Below, in pieces: positions 14,378-23,568 of a stretch of 64,000 nucleotides of DNA. The position numbers and the translations under genes are program-made. The stretch covers positions 1,087,001 to 1,151,000 of the forward strand of contig NZ_CP092487.1 of NCBI RefSeq assembly GCF_022429565.1. Reading direction: 5' to 3'. How positions within the stretch are numbered: the first letter of the stretch is position 1; every line of letters begins with the position of its first letter. Under the pieces are notes generated by a model, which saw only the letters and a program-made list of their open reading frames with translations, had not been told where the DNA came from and ran no database searches. Origin of the DNA: Lutibacter sp. A64 (lineage in GTDB: Bacteria > Bacteroidota > Bacteroidia > Flavobacteriales > Flavobacteriaceae).

Positions 14378-16822
14378 ATGAAAGTATTAAAATTTGGAGG
14401 CTCATCAGTAGCTTCTTCAGAAAGCATAAAAAAAGTAATTAACATAGTTAAAGAAAGTTCAAATAACAATAAAACTGCTGTAGTTGTATCTGCACTTGGT
14501 GGTGTAACAGATTTATTATTAGAAGCAGGAAATTTAGCTTGTAATGGTAATAACAGCTATCTTGACACTTTTAAAACTATTGAAGAAAAACATTTACAAG
14601 TTGTTAGAGAATTAATACCAATAAACAATCAGAGTGGTGTTTTAGGTCAGATAAAAAAGATGTTAAACCTATTAGAAAACACTTTAGAGGGTGTATTTTT
14701 AATTAATGAATTATCTAATAAAACATCTGATAAAATTGTAAGTTTTGGAGAACTTTTTTCTTCTTTCATTATTGCAAATGCACTACAAAACAACAATTTA
14801 GATGCTGTATTAAAAAACTCGCAAGAATTAATTATTACTAATGAAAACTTTTCTAATGCAAGCGTAAAATTTGATAAAACAAATGCTAATATTGAAGCCT
14901 TTTTTAAACAAAATACAAACAAAGTAGTAGTATTTCCAGGTTTTGTAGCTAAAACAGAAAACGGAGAAGTTTCTACATTAGGACGTGGTGGTTCAGACTA
15001 TACAGCAGCAATAATTGCTGCTGCAACTAATGCTTCTGTGTTAGAAATTTGGACAGATGTTAGCGGAATGTACACTGCAAATCCTAAATTTGTTCGTGAG
15101 GCATTTCCAATACCAAACATTTCATACCGAGAAGCTATGGAATTATCACATTTTGGAGCAAAGGTATTGTACCCGCCTACAATTCAACCGATACTTAAAA
15201 AAGAAATTCCTATCTGCATAAAAAATACTTTTGAACCAAGTGCAGCAGGAACTTTAATCACAAAAACAGCATTAAACAGTAATCCTATTAAAGGAATTAG
15301 TCATATAGAAAATATGGCATTAATAACATTAGAAGGTAGTGGAATGGTTGGTATTCCTGGTATTTCTAAACGTTTATTTGGAGCTTTATCTTTAGAAAAA
15401 ATTAATGTTTCATTAATAACACAAGCATCATCAGAACATTCAATTTGTTTTGCAATAAGCAATAATGATGCTTCAAAAGCTAAAAACGTTATTAACCAAG
15501 AGTTTAGTTACGAAATTGAACAGGCAAAAATTGATCCTGTAATTATTGAAGAAAATAATGCAATTATTGCTTTGGTTGGTGATAATATGAAAAGCCATCA
15601 AGGTATTAGCGGTAAAATGTTTAGTACTTTAGGTAGAAATAATGTAAATATTAGAGCTATTGCTCAAGGTGCTTCTGAAAAAAATATTTCAGCAGTAATT
15701 TTACATAAAGACATAAAAAAAGCACTTAACACTTTACATTCAGAATTTTTTGAAAATCAAACAAGACAATTAAACTTATTTGTTGTAGGTGTTGGAAATG
15801 TTGGTGGTAAATTATTAGAGCAAATTAAACAACAACAAGCATACTTATTAAAGAATTTGAGATTGCAAGTACGTGTAATTGCATTAACAAATTCTAAAAA
15901 AATGTTTTTTAATGAAGATGGTGTAGATTTAGAAAATTGGAAAACTGCTTTAGGTAATGGTGAAACTTTAGATATGGATTTATTTCATCAAAAAATAGTT
16001 GATTTAAACTATAGAAATAGCATTTTTGTAGACAATACTGCTAACGAAAATATCTCTAAATTATATGCAAGTTATTTAAAGGAAAGTGTAGCCGTAGTAA
16101 CTTGTAATAAAATTGCTTGTTCATCTAACTACACTAACTACTTAAATTTAAAACAATTATCTAGAACATACAACGCTCCTTTCTTATTTGAAACAAATGT
16201 TGGTGCTGGTTTACCTATAATTGATACACTTAAAAATTTAATTGCTTCTGGTGATAAAGTTAATAAAATACAAGCAGTACTTTCTGGAAGTTTAAACTTT
16301 GTATTTAATAATTTTAATGAAGAAAATTCGTTTTATAATGTTGTAGAACAAGCCGGAGCTCAAGGATATACAGAACCAGATCCTCGTATAGATTTAAGTG
16401 GAGTTGATGTAATGCGTAAAATTTTAATTTTAGCGCGTGAAAGTGGTACACAATTAGAGTTAAGTGATATTGAAAATGATTCGTTTTTACCTGAATCTTC
16501 TTTGGCCGCTATCACAGTTCCAGAATTTTTAGAAACTTTAAAAGCAGAAGCTACACATTTTAACAAAATCTATAACAAAGCCGCTAAAAATAACTGTAGA
16601 CTTAAATTTGTTGCAGAATTCGATAACGGAAAAGCCAAAGTTGGTTTACAAGAAATACCTTCAGGTCATCCTTTTTATAATTTAGATGGAAGTGATAATA
16701 TTGTATTATTTTTTACTGAAAGATATCCTGTACAACCACTAATTATTAAAGGTGCTGGTGCTGGTGCAGATGTTACAGCTTCTGGTTTATTTGCTGATAT
16801 TATTAAAATTGGTAACAATTAA
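14378..16822 (+). CDS. thrA: Bifunctional aspartate kinase / homoserine dehydrogenase
   Basis: Cytoplasmic enzyme of 814 residues that catalyses the first and third steps from aspartate to threonine. The N-terminal kinase domain begins VLKFGGSSVASS and contains TLGRGGSDYTA and EIWTDVSGMYTANP. Two ACT domains follow (about 310-460; GSGMVGIPGISKRLF and GDNMKSHQGISGKMF), the usual site of threonine feedback inhibition. The homoserine dehydrogenase domain opens with the nucleotide-binding motif VVGVGNVGGKLL near residue 470 and has the catalytic region GAGLPIIDTLKNL. The length equals that of E. coli ThrA. It is the first structural gene after the Thr leader, with thrB 40 bp downstream. Confidence 0.96.
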   Translation: MKVLKFGGSSVASSESIKKVINIVKESSNNNKTAVVVSALGGVTDLLLEAGNLACNGNNSYLDTFKTIEEKHLQVVRELIPINNQSGVLGQIKKMLNLLENTLEGVFLINELSNKTSDKIVSFGELFSSFIIANALQNNNLDAVLKNSQELIITNENFSNASVKFDKTNANIEAFFKQNTNKVVVFPGFVAKTENGEVSTLGRGGSDYTAAIIAAATNASVLEIWTDVSGMYTANPKFVREAFPIPNISYREAMELSHFGAKVLYPPTIQPILKKEIPICIKNTFEPSAAGTLITKTALNSNPIKGISHIENMALITLEGSGMVGIPGISKRLFGALSLEKINVSLITQASSEHSICFAISNNDASKAKNVINQEFSYEIEQAKIDPVIIEENNAIIALVGDNMKSHQGISGKMFSTLGRNNVNIRAIAQGASEKNISAVILHKDIKKALNTLHSEFFENQTRQLNLFVVGVGNVGGKLLEQIKQQQAYLLKNLRLQVRVIALTNSKKMFFNEDGVDLENWKTALGNGETLDMDLFHQKIVDLNYRNSIFVDNTANENISKLYASYLKESVAVVTCNKIACSSNYTNYLNLKQLSRTYNAPFLFETNVGAGLPIIDTLKNLIASGDKVNKIQAVLSGSLNFVFNNFNEENSFYNVVEQAGAQGYTEPDPRIDLSGVDVMRKILILARESGTQLELSDIENDSFLPESSLAAITVPEFLETLKAEATHFNKIYNKAAKNNCRLKFVAEFDNGKAKVGLQEIPSGHPFYNLDGSDNIVLFFTERYPVQPLIIKGAGAGADVTASGLFADIIKIGNN

Positions 16823-16862
16823 TTTCAAATTAAGAATGTACTATAATACAGAATACTAGATA

Positions 16863-17789
16863 ATGAAAAATGAAGAACTAAAAATATTTGCTCCTGCTAC
16901 TATTGCCAATGTTTCTTGTGGTTTTGATGTACTTGGATTAGCATTAGACAATGTTGGAGACGAGATGATTATTAGAAAAGTTGCAAAAAAAGGAGTAACT
17001 ATTACCAAAATTATTGGTCAAGATTTACCTTTAGAAACGCACAAAAATGTTGCTGGTGTAGCAGCTCTAGCTTTATTGGCTGAAACAGAAAGTGAATTCG
17101 GTTTTGAAATTGAAATTGACAAACGTATTAAACCAGGAAGTGGTATTGGAAGCAGTGCCGCTAGCTCTGTCGGAGCAGTTTGGGGAATTAATAAATTATT
17201 AGGAAACCCTTTTAGCACCAACGATTTAGTGCGTTTTGCTATGGAAGGTGAACGCTTAGCAACTGGTGTTGCTCATGCAGATAATGTTGCTCCTGCCCTT
17301 TTTGGTGGATTTACTTTGGTTAGAAGCTACAATCCACTAGATATTATTAGTGTAAATACACCTTCAGAATTATATGCAACAGTTATACATCCACAAATTG
17401 AAGTTAAAACTTCTGATGCTCGTGAAATTTTAAAAACAACTATTCCGCTTAAAGAAGCCATTAAACAATGGGGAAATGTAGGTGGTTTAATTAGTGGTTT
17501 ATATACTGAAGATTACGAATTAATCGGACGTTCATTAGAAGATTATATAATAGAACCAATTCGCTCAATTTTAATTCCTGCTTTTGATGCTGTAAAACAA
17601 CAATCTCTTAATGCTGGAGCTTTAGGTTGTGGAATTTCTGGTTCTGGACCTTCAATATTTGCTTTAAGTAAAGGTGAAGAAACTGCTTTAAAAGTAGCTG
17701 AAGCAATGAAAAATGTCTATCAAAAAGTTGGAATTGAATATGATATTCATGTCTCAAAAATAAATCAACAAGGAATAAAAGAATTATAA
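16863..17789 (+). CDS. thrB: Homoserine kinase
   Basis: GHMP-family kinase of 308 residues that phosphorylates homoserine. It has the family motifs in order: FAPATIANVSCGFDVLG at the N-terminus, the ATP loop KPGSGIGSSAASSVGA (about residues 90-105), and the C-terminal glycine motif GCGISGSGPSIFAL. It stands between thrA and thrC with short gaps (40 and 18 bp), the classic thrABC order, and so falls under the Thr leader. Confidence 0.96.
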   Translation: MKNEELKIFAPATIANVSCGFDVLGLALDNVGDEMIIRKVAKKGVTITKIIGQDLPLETHKNVAGVAALALLAETESEFGFEIEIDKRIKPGSGIGSSAASSVGAVWGINKLLGNPFSTNDLVRFAMEGERLATGVAHADNVAPALFGGFTLVRSYNPLDIISVNTPSELYATVIHPQIEVKTSDAREILKTTIPLKEAIKQWGNVGGLISGLYTEDYELIGRSLEDYIIEPIRSILIPAFDAVKQQSLNAGALGCGISGSGPSIFALSKGEETALKVAEAMKNVYQKVGIEYDIHVSKINQQGIKEL

Positions 17790-17807
17790 AATCAACATAA
17801 ATACGCA

Positions 17808-19103
17808 ATGCAATACTATAGTTTAAATAAAAAAGCACCAAATGTATCCTTTAAAGATGCTGTTGTTAAAGGACTAGCTCCAGACAAAGGATTATATTTT
17901 CCTGAAAGTATCACTCCTTTATCAGAAGATTTTTTCAATAATATAGAAACTTTAAGTACTACAGAAATTGCTTATCAAGTAATTAAACAATTTGTAGGTG
18001 ATGAAATTCCTGAAAATGATCTAAAATCAATTATTGAAGACACCTTAAGCTTTGATTTCCCTGTGGTTCCAATCAACGAAACTATTTCTACATTAGAACT
18101 ATTTCACGGACCTACAATGGCTTTTAAAGATGTTGGTGCACGATTTATGGCGCGTTGTTTTGGTTATTTCAATAAAGATAAAGCAACAACAAAAGTAACG
18201 GTTTTAGTAGCTACTTCTGGAGATACTGGTGGTGCAGTTGCTAGTGGTTTTTTTGGTGTTGAAGGTATTGATGTTGTAATTTTATACCCAAGTGGTAAAG
18301 TTAGTGATGTACAAGAAAAACAATTAACAACCTTAGGAAAGAATATTAAAGCACTTGAAGTTAATGGTACTTTTGACGATTGCCAAACAATGGTTAAAAC
18401 TGCTTTTTTAGATGAAGAATTAACTTCTCAAAGAAATTTAACTTCAGCAAACTCTATTAATGTTGCACGCTGGTTACCTCAAATGTTTTATTTCTTTTTT
18501 GCTTACAAACAATTAAAAGATAAAAATAAAGATCTTGTTTTTTCTATACCAAGCGGTAATTTTGGTAATATTTGCGCTGGTATTATGGCACAACAATTAG
18601 GTTTACCGGTAAAACAATTTATTGCTTCAACAAATGCAAATAACATTGTGCCTAATTATTTAGAAACAGGTATTTATACTCCTAAACCTTCAAAACAAAC
18701 CATTTCAAATGCAATGGATGTTGGTGACCCTAGTAATTTTATTAGAATTCAAGAAATTTATGGTACAGATACCAAATTAAAAAAACACCTTACCTCCTAT
18801 TCTTTTTCTGATGATGAAACACGAGAAGCCATGCTAGAAATAAAAAACAATTCTGGCTATATTGCTGATCCACATGGTGCTGTAGGTTATTTAGGTTTAA
18901 AAAAATATTTAAGCAATCATAAAGCACAAGGTATCTTTTTAGAAACAGCACATCCAGTAAAATTTTTAGATGTAGTAGAACCTGTTTTAAATGAAACTAT
19001 AAAATACCCACAACAAATTTTAAATGTTATTGATAAAGAAAAAAAATCGATAAATATTTCAACATATCAAGAGCTTAAAGAGTATTTAGTAAGCACTAAA
19101 TAA
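17808..19103 (+). CDS. thrC: Threonine synthase
   Basis: PLP enzyme of 431 residues that converts O-phosphohomoserine to threonine. The PLP lysine is Lys107 in GPTMAFKDVGARFMAR, followed by VATSGDTGGAVASGFFG, the phosphate-binding loop. FSIPSGNFGNICAG and DPHGAVGYLGL are further family motifs. It is the last gene of the thr operon; no clear terminator is visible in the 52 bp before the next gene, so some readthrough is possible. Confidence 0.96.
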   Translation: MQYYSLNKKAPNVSFKDAVVKGLAPDKGLYFPESITPLSEDFFNNIETLSTTEIAYQVIKQFVGDEIPENDLKSIIEDTLSFDFPVVPINETISTLELFHGPTMAFKDVGARFMARCFGYFNKDKATTKVTVLVATSGDTGGAVASGFFGVEGIDVVILYPSGKVSDVQEKQLTTLGKNIKALEVNGTFDDCQTMVKTAFLDEELTSQRNLTSANSINVARWLPQMFYFFFAYKQLKDKNKDLVFSIPSGNFGNICAGIMAQQLGLPVKQFIASTNANNIVPNYLETGIYTPKPSKQTISNAMDVGDPSNFIRIQEIYGTDTKLKKHLTSYSFSDDETREAMLEIKNNSGYIADPHGAVGYLGLKKYLSNHKAQGIFLETAHPVKFLDVVEPVLNETIKYPQQILNVIDKEKKSINISTYQELKEYLVSTK

Positions 19104-19155
19104 TTGTTTATATAAATAAAAAGAGTAGTTTAGTCAGGTATTTTAAATTAAAAAA

Positions 19156-19650
19156 ATGAAAAACTACCTGACTTTATTATTGTTTATAGTAACAACTTCA
19201 ATAATATCACAAAACACTTTAAAATTAGGCGATAAAATAAGTCCGAATGCCTCTATTAATGATGTTTCTTGGATTACTGGTTATTGGGAAGGTGAAGCTT
19301 TAGGCGGAATTACCGAAGAAATTTGGACAGCACCACTTGGAAAGTCTATGATGGGATCTTTTAAATTAGTAGTTGAAGATACCGTTCAATTTTATGAATT
19401 ATGCACAATTACTGAAGAAAACAATAGCCTCCTACTTCGTATCAAACATTTTGATAAAAATTTAAACGGATGGGAAGAAAAAGATACTTCAATAGAATTT
19501 CCACTTGTAAAAATTGAAAAGAATAAAGTATATTTTGACGACCTTACTTTTGAAAAAATTTCTGAAAATGAATTAGTCATTTATGTAATTTTTAAAGAAG
19601 AAGGAAAAGATGAAATTGAAATGAAATTTAATTACAAATTGGCTAAATAA
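19156..19650 (+). CDS. Secreted DUF6265 family protein
   Basis: Protein of 164 residues with a signal peptide (about 1-18, ending IISQN). The mature part has the DUF6265 signature: WITGYWEGEALGGITEEIW, PLGKSMMGSFK, and the ending MKFNYKL. The fold is expected to be a lipocalin-like beta barrel and no activity is known to me. It stands alone after thrC, and a small protein of unknown function starts 5 bp after its stop, so these two may be co-transcribed. Confidence 0.75.
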   Translation: MKNYLTLLLFIVTTSIISQNTLKLGDKISPNASINDVSWITGYWEGEALGGITEEIWTAPLGKSMMGSFKLVVEDTVQFYELCTITEENNSLLLRIKHFDKNLNGWEEKDTSIEFPLVKIEKNKVYFDDLTFEKISENELVIYVIFKEEGKDEIEMKFNYKLAK

Positions 19651-19654
19651 TTTT

Positions 19655-20023
19655 ATGCTTAAAAATCTCTCTATAACTGATTTAGTTGGTGATTATTCTA
19701 TAATTGGTAGCAATCAAGATGAAACAGACGAAACCTATAAGGGAACATTAAACTTAACAATTGATAATAACAATAGAATAATTGCAAAATGGCTAATACA
19801 AAATACTCAAAAACAGTATGGAACTGGCTTTTTTAAGGATAATATACTGGTAATTAACTTTAATTACCTATCAGATGACAATAAAACTTATAAAGGTGTA
19901 GTTGTTTACCGCTGTATTTCTAATGAAATTTTAGATGGATTTTGGTCTGAAGAATTTGGTGATCCAGCTTATTTAGGCAAAGAACGTTGCTTTAAAATTA
20001 AAGAGAAAACTATAATTAATTAA
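19655..20023 (+). CDS. Hypothetical beta-rich protein
   Basis: Protein of 122 residues that I do not recognise. It has no signal peptide or membrane segment. Alternating hydrophobic residues (YKGTLNLTIDNNNRIIAKW, NILVINFNYL, GVVVYRCIS) suggest a small beta barrel or sandwich, similar in outline to the DUF6265 protein upstream but cytoplasmic. The start is 5 bp after that gene. Codon use is like that of the neighbours, so it is probably a real gene. Confidence 0.6.
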   Translation: MLKNLSITDLVGDYSIIGSNQDETDETYKGTLNLTIDNNNRIIAKWLIQNTQKQYGTGFFKDNILVINFNYLSDDNKTYKGVVVYRCISNEILDGFWSEEFGDPAYLGKERCFKIKEKTIIN

Positions 20024-20106
20024 AGTCTTATTTAACATAAGTTAGAGCGATTTTTAAAAATGAAATAGAAAAAAATTGTATCTAGATCTTTTAATTACAG
20101 TTAAAA

Positions 20107-20141
20107 TTCCAGATTCTTTCCAATTTTAAGTATTATTTTTA
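20107..20141 (+). promoter_or_regulatory. Direct-repeat regulator site and promoter of the two-component operon
   Basis: TTCCA at 20107-20111 is repeated at 20118-20122 with six bases between (11-bp period), the arrangement bound by OmpR-type regulators. Eleven bases after the second repeat stands TATTTTTA (20134-20141), one base from the TAnnTTTG box. The same repeat with the same 11-bp distance to a perfect -7 box precedes the PepSY genes (22108-22142). The ATG of the regulator follows at 20146. Confidence 0.6.
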
Positions 20142-20145
20142 TCCT

Positions 20146-20823
20146 ATGAAAATTTTAATAATTGAAGATGAACTAGAGTTGTGTAAAACATTAGCTACTT
20201 CGCTTCAAAAAGAATTGTATTTAGTAGAAATTGCAAATAATTATAATGATGCATTTGAAAAAATTTCAATGTATGAATACGATTGTATTTTATTAGATAT
20301 TATGTTACCTGATGGTAGCGGATTAGACCTACTAACTGAACTTAAAAACCTTGGTAAATCTGAAAATGTTATTATTATTTCAGCTAAAAATTCAATCGAT
20401 GATAAGGTAAATGGATTGTCTCTTGGCGCAGATGATTATTTAACCAAACCGTTTCATATTGCAGAATTAAATGCGCGTATTAAGGCTGTTTTTAGAAGAA
20501 AAAACTTAAACGGTAAAAACACTATTGAACTTAAAAACATTGTTTTAAATCTTGATGAAAGAACGCTCTTAATCAACAGCAAAAATATACATTTAAACAG
20601 AAAGGAATTTGATATTTTAAAATATTTTCTATCAAATAAAAACCGTTTAATAACAAAAACAGCTTTAGCAGAATATGTTTGGGGAGACCATATAGATCAG
20701 GTTGATAATTTTGATTTTATCTACTATCAAATTAAAAATCTTAGAAAAAAATTACAAGAAGCAGAAGCGCTTATTGAAATAGAATCGGTTTATGGTGTTG
20801 GATATAAACTTATAGAAAAATGA
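20146..20823 (+). CDS. OmpR-family response regulator
   Basis: Two-component regulator of 225 residues. The receiver domain has the acidic pair in IIEDELELC, the phospho-acceptor Asp in CILLDIMLPDGSG (about residue 49) and Lys in DYLTKPF. The C-terminal winged helix of the Trans_reg_C type ends in the usual FDFIYYQIKNLRKKLQ and VYGVGYKL. It overlaps the histidine kinase gene by 4 bp. It probably binds the TTCCA repeats upstream of itself and of the PepSY genes, activating both; this is inferred from their position and 11-bp period. Confidence 0.93.
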   Translation: MKILIIEDELELCKTLATSLQKELYLVEIANNYNDAFEKISMYEYDCILLDIMLPDGSGLDLLTELKNLGKSENVIIISAKNSIDDKVNGLSLGADDYLTKPFHIAELNARIKAVFRRKNLNGKNTIELKNIVLNLDERTLLINSKNIHLNRKEFDILKYFLSNKNRLITKTALAEYVWGDHIDQVDNFDFIYYQIKNLRKKLQEAEALIEIESVYGVGYKLIEK

Positions 20824-22106
20824 AACTTCTAAACCGTTCTTTATTATACCTTTCAGTTACCTTTTTAATTATTATTGGTGTATGGTCTGTTATCTTTTAT
20901 TTCAATTTAAAAAATGAAATTAGAGACAGTATAGATGATGGTTTAGATAATAATAGAATTTTAATTATAAAAAAATTAGAGCAAGACACCTCGCTCCTAT
21001 CACAAAATGAATTTGGTGGAAATAACTTTGAAATTCATCCAACTTCAAAACAAATTGCATTAGAATTTAAAGATATTTATAAAGATACGTTAATGTATCG
21101 CATTAATGAAGACGACCTTGAACCAGTACGTATTCTACATTCTGCTTTTAAGCATAAAAACACTTATTATCACCTAAAAGTTATTTCTTCATTAGTAGAA
21201 GAAGACGATTTAATTGAAGATTCTTTTTGGAGTGTTGTGTGGTTATTCATAATTTTAATAGCAACTATATTTATTATTAATAACGTTATATTACGTAAAG
21301 TTTGGAATCCTTTTTACGATATTTTAAACTTACTAAAAGCTTATAGATTAGATAAAAATGAAGATTTAATAAACGTAAAAACTAAAACCAAAGAATTTAT
21401 AGAGTTACAAAATGCCTCAAATACGTTAATCAAGCACTCTAAAGATGTATTTTCTTCTCAAAAGCAATTTACTGAAAATGCCTCACATGAATTACAAACA
21501 CCATTGGCTATTATTACCAATAAATTAGAACTTTTGTTAGAATCTGAAGACCTAACAACATCAAATGCACAAACTATTGCAGATGTAATTGATAGTACAC
21601 AAAAATTAACACAACTTAATAAATCGCTATTACTTTTAGCTAAAATTGAAAATAAACAATTTGCTAATACAACAGTGCTTTCCGTAAACGATACAGCAAA
21701 AGAATTTATTTCTAATTTTCAAGATTTTATAACATTTAAAGAAATTACAATTGAGTTTGTAGAAAAAGCAATATTAACAGTAAATATAGATGCATCTTTA
21801 TTAGAAATTCTAATTACCAATCTAATAAAAAATGCAGTTTTTCATAACAGCAATAAAGGAAAAATAACTTTAGTTTTTTCAGAAGAAACATTTTCTATTT
21901 ATAATATAGGAAGTTCAACTGCATTAAATACCAAAACTATTTTCAATAGATTTCAAAAGGAAGCTTCAAGTACCAAAAGTACAGGTATTGGATTGGCAGT
22001 TTGTAAAGCAATTTGCAAGTTATACACTACTCCAATCACCTATTCATTTATTAAAAATCAACATTGCTTTACCATTAATTTTAAAAATATTATTGCTGAA
22101 AATTAG
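20820..22106 (+). CDS. Sensor histidine kinase
   Basis: Membrane sensor kinase of 428 residues. Two helices (about 7-28 and 137-158) enclose a periplasmic domain of about 110 residues without a recognisable ligand fold. HisKA has the phospho-acceptor in NASHELQTPLAI, and HATPase has the N-box NLIKNAVFHN and a G2-like STGIGLAVCKA. The G1 box is reduced: YNIGSST stands where DxGxG is normal, a form seen in compact Bacteroidota kinases. It is translationally coupled to the response regulator (ATGA overlap). The two secreted PepSY-like proteins downstream may be outputs or act on the sensor. Confidence 0.92.
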   Translation: MKLLNRSLLYLSVTFLIIIGVWSVIFYFNLKNEIRDSIDDGLDNNRILIIKKLEQDTSLLSQNEFGGNNFEIHPTSKQIALEFKDIYKDTLMYRINEDDLEPVRILHSAFKHKNTYYHLKVISSLVEEDDLIEDSFWSVVWLFIILIATIFIINNVILRKVWNPFYDILNLLKAYRLDKNEDLINVKTKTKEFIELQNASNTLIKHSKDVFSSQKQFTENASHELQTPLAIITNKLELLLESEDLTTSNAQTIADVIDSTQKLTQLNKSLLLLAKIENKQFANTTVLSVNDTAKEFISNFQDFITFKEITIEFVEKAILTVNIDASLLEILITNLIKNAVFHNSNKGKITLVFSEETFSIYNIGSSTALNTKTIFNRFQKEASSTKSTGIGLAVCKAICKLYTTPITYSFIKNQHCFTINFKNIIAEN

Positions 22107-22107
22107 A

Positions 22108-22142
22108 TTCCAAAATCTTTCCAGAATCTACCAATATATTTG
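22108..22142 (+). promoter_or_regulatory. Direct-repeat regulator site and promoter of the PepSY genes
   Basis: TTCCA at 22108-22112 and 22119-22123 repeats with an 11-bp period, and the exact -7 box TATATTTG follows at 22135-22142, 11 bp after the second repeat. Half-site sequence, period and distance to the -7 box all equal those before the response regulator gene at 20107. The site lies where a -33 box would be, as expected for an activator that contacts RNA polymerase. Confidence 0.65.
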
Positions 22143-22170
22143 TTTTATAATTTAAAAAAATCATTATAAA

Positions 22171-22602
22171 ATGAAATCAAAAATATTTTTTTTAGCAATT
22201 GCACTATGCATGAGTTCAACAATAATAACAGCTCAAGACATACGCCAAGATGAAGTTCCATCATTAATACTCAATAATTTTAAAAAGAAATTTCCAAAAG
22301 CAAAAGACATTGAGTGGGAATACAAAAAGAACAATTATAATGTTGAATTTGAAATTGGACTCTTTTCAGAATTTGAAGCTTGGTATGATAAATCTGGAAA
22401 ATTAATTAAATATTCTGAAGAAATATCAGAAAGAAAATTACCAAAAGTTATAAAAAAAAATATCAAAAAAAATTATACAACTTATAAAATAGATGATATA
22501 GAAAAAGTAACTGAAAATAAACAAGTTATTTACCATATAGAATTAGAAAAAGGTAATGATGAAATAGACTTGAAATATTTAGAAAACGGAAAACTAATTT
22601 AA
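22171..22602 (+). CDS. Secreted PepSY-like domain protein
   Basis: Protein of 143 residues with a signal peptide (about 1-21, ending IITAQ). The rest contains two PepSY-like (DUF2874) units: VPSLILNNFKKKFPKAKDIEWEY and a second starting LPKVIKKNIKKNY. Such proteins of Bacteroidota are periplasmic or surface-exposed and of unknown role; PepSY domains in general are thought to bind peptides or inhibit proteases. Its promoter shares the TTCCA repeats with the two-component system just upstream, so it is a likely target of that system. The lipoprotein gene follows after 14 bp. Confidence 0.8.
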   Translation: MKSKIFFLAIALCMSSTIITAQDIRQDEVPSLILNNFKKKFPKAKDIEWEYKKNNYNVEFEIGLFSEFEAWYDKSGKLIKYSEEISERKLPKVIKKNIKKNYTTYKIDDIEKVTENKQVIYHIELEKGNDEIDLKYLENGKLI

Positions 22603-22616
22603 TAAAATCATAAAAA

Positions 22617-23441
22617 ATGAAAATCTTAAAAATATCAATTATAGCCCTTTTTACAACTTTTTTTGCTTGTAACTCTGATGATGATAACGAAGTAAAATTA
22701 TCTACTACCGAAATTCCGGTTACAATTACAGACTTTGTAGAAACACACTTTGCTTCTAACACAATTAATAACGTTTATAAAGATATTGATACAAATGAAA
22801 CTACATATGAAGTACATTTAAGTAATAATTTAGAATTAGAATTTAATAGTAACTTCGAAATTTTAAGTATTGATGGAGCTTCTAAATTACCAGATACAGT
22901 TATTCCAGAATCTATATTGAATTATATTACAACTAATTATCCTAATAATTTTATTACCGATTGGGAACTTGAAACTAATTATCAACAAATTGAATTAGAC
23001 AATAATGTAGAATTAGATTTTACGCTTGAAGGTGATTTTATAAAAATTGATAACGACAAGAACAAAGATGAAATAGTTTTAAATGAAACTGAATTTCCAA
23101 CCAGTTTAAAAGATTATATTTCAACTTATTTCCCTTCAAATGACATTATTTCGGTTATAAAAGATACGGATGATAATCTAATAACTTATGAAGTATATTT
23201 AAAAAATAATTTAGAATTAGAGTTTAATAATGATTTTGAAATTATAAGTATTGATGGAACATCTAAATTACCAGATACTGTTATTCCAGAATCAATATTA
23301 ACTTATATTACTGCAAATTATCCTAATAATTTTATAACTGACTGGGAACTTGAAACTAATTACCAAGAAGTTGAATTAGACAATAATGTAGAATTAGATT
23401 TTACGCTTGAAGGAGACTTTATAAAAATTGATAAGAATTAG
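22617..23441 (+). CDS. PepSY-like surface lipoprotein with internal duplication
   Basis: Lipoprotein of 274 residues: the signal ends in TTFFAC with Cys18, followed by NSDDDNE. Acidic S-D-D-D just after the cysteine resembles the surface export signal of Bacteroidota lipoproteins, so it may be exposed outside the cell. The mature part consists of two copies of a block of about 130 residues, each with two PepSY-like units. The second halves of the blocks are almost identical (LPDTVIPESILNYITTNYP against LPDTVIPESILTYITANYP), also in DNA at about 22872-23050 and 23258-23432, which shows a fairly recent duplication. It is co-transcribed with the PepSY gene upstream. Confidence 0.8.
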   Translation: MKILKISIIALFTTFFACNSDDDNEVKLSTTEIPVTITDFVETHFASNTINNVYKDIDTNETTYEVHLSNNLELEFNSNFEILSIDGASKLPDTVIPESILNYITTNYPNNFITDWELETNYQQIELDNNVELDFTLEGDFIKIDNDKNKDEIVLNETEFPTSLKDYISTYFPSNDIISVIKDTDDNLITYEVYLKNNLELEFNNDFEIISIDGTSKLPDTVIPESILTYITANYPNNFITDWELETNYQEVELDNNVELDFTLEGDFIKIDKN

Positions 23442-23467
23442 TAATTAAGATTCTAATTAAATAAAAA

Positions 23468-23510
23468 AAGCTTTCAGTTAGATTATTGTAAATAATTAAA
23501 CTGAAAGCTT
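23468..23510 (+). terminator. Terminator after the PepSY genes
   Basis: AAGCTTTCAGTT (23468-23479) pairs perfectly with AACTGAAAGCTT (23499-23510) across a 19-nt loop, followed by CTTATTTT. The A run before the left arm would also allow it to act on the other strand. Confidence 0.8.
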
Positions 23511-23568
23511 CTTATTTTAAATTTTAGTTTACTTTAGATGTTTATAATTCTAACATAAATAAACTAAA

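Noticed and set aside
22617..23441. Duplicated DNA as a mobile or CRISPR-like repeat
   Set aside because: The repeat keeps the reading frame and codes for protein modules, with no spacers or short palindromic units.
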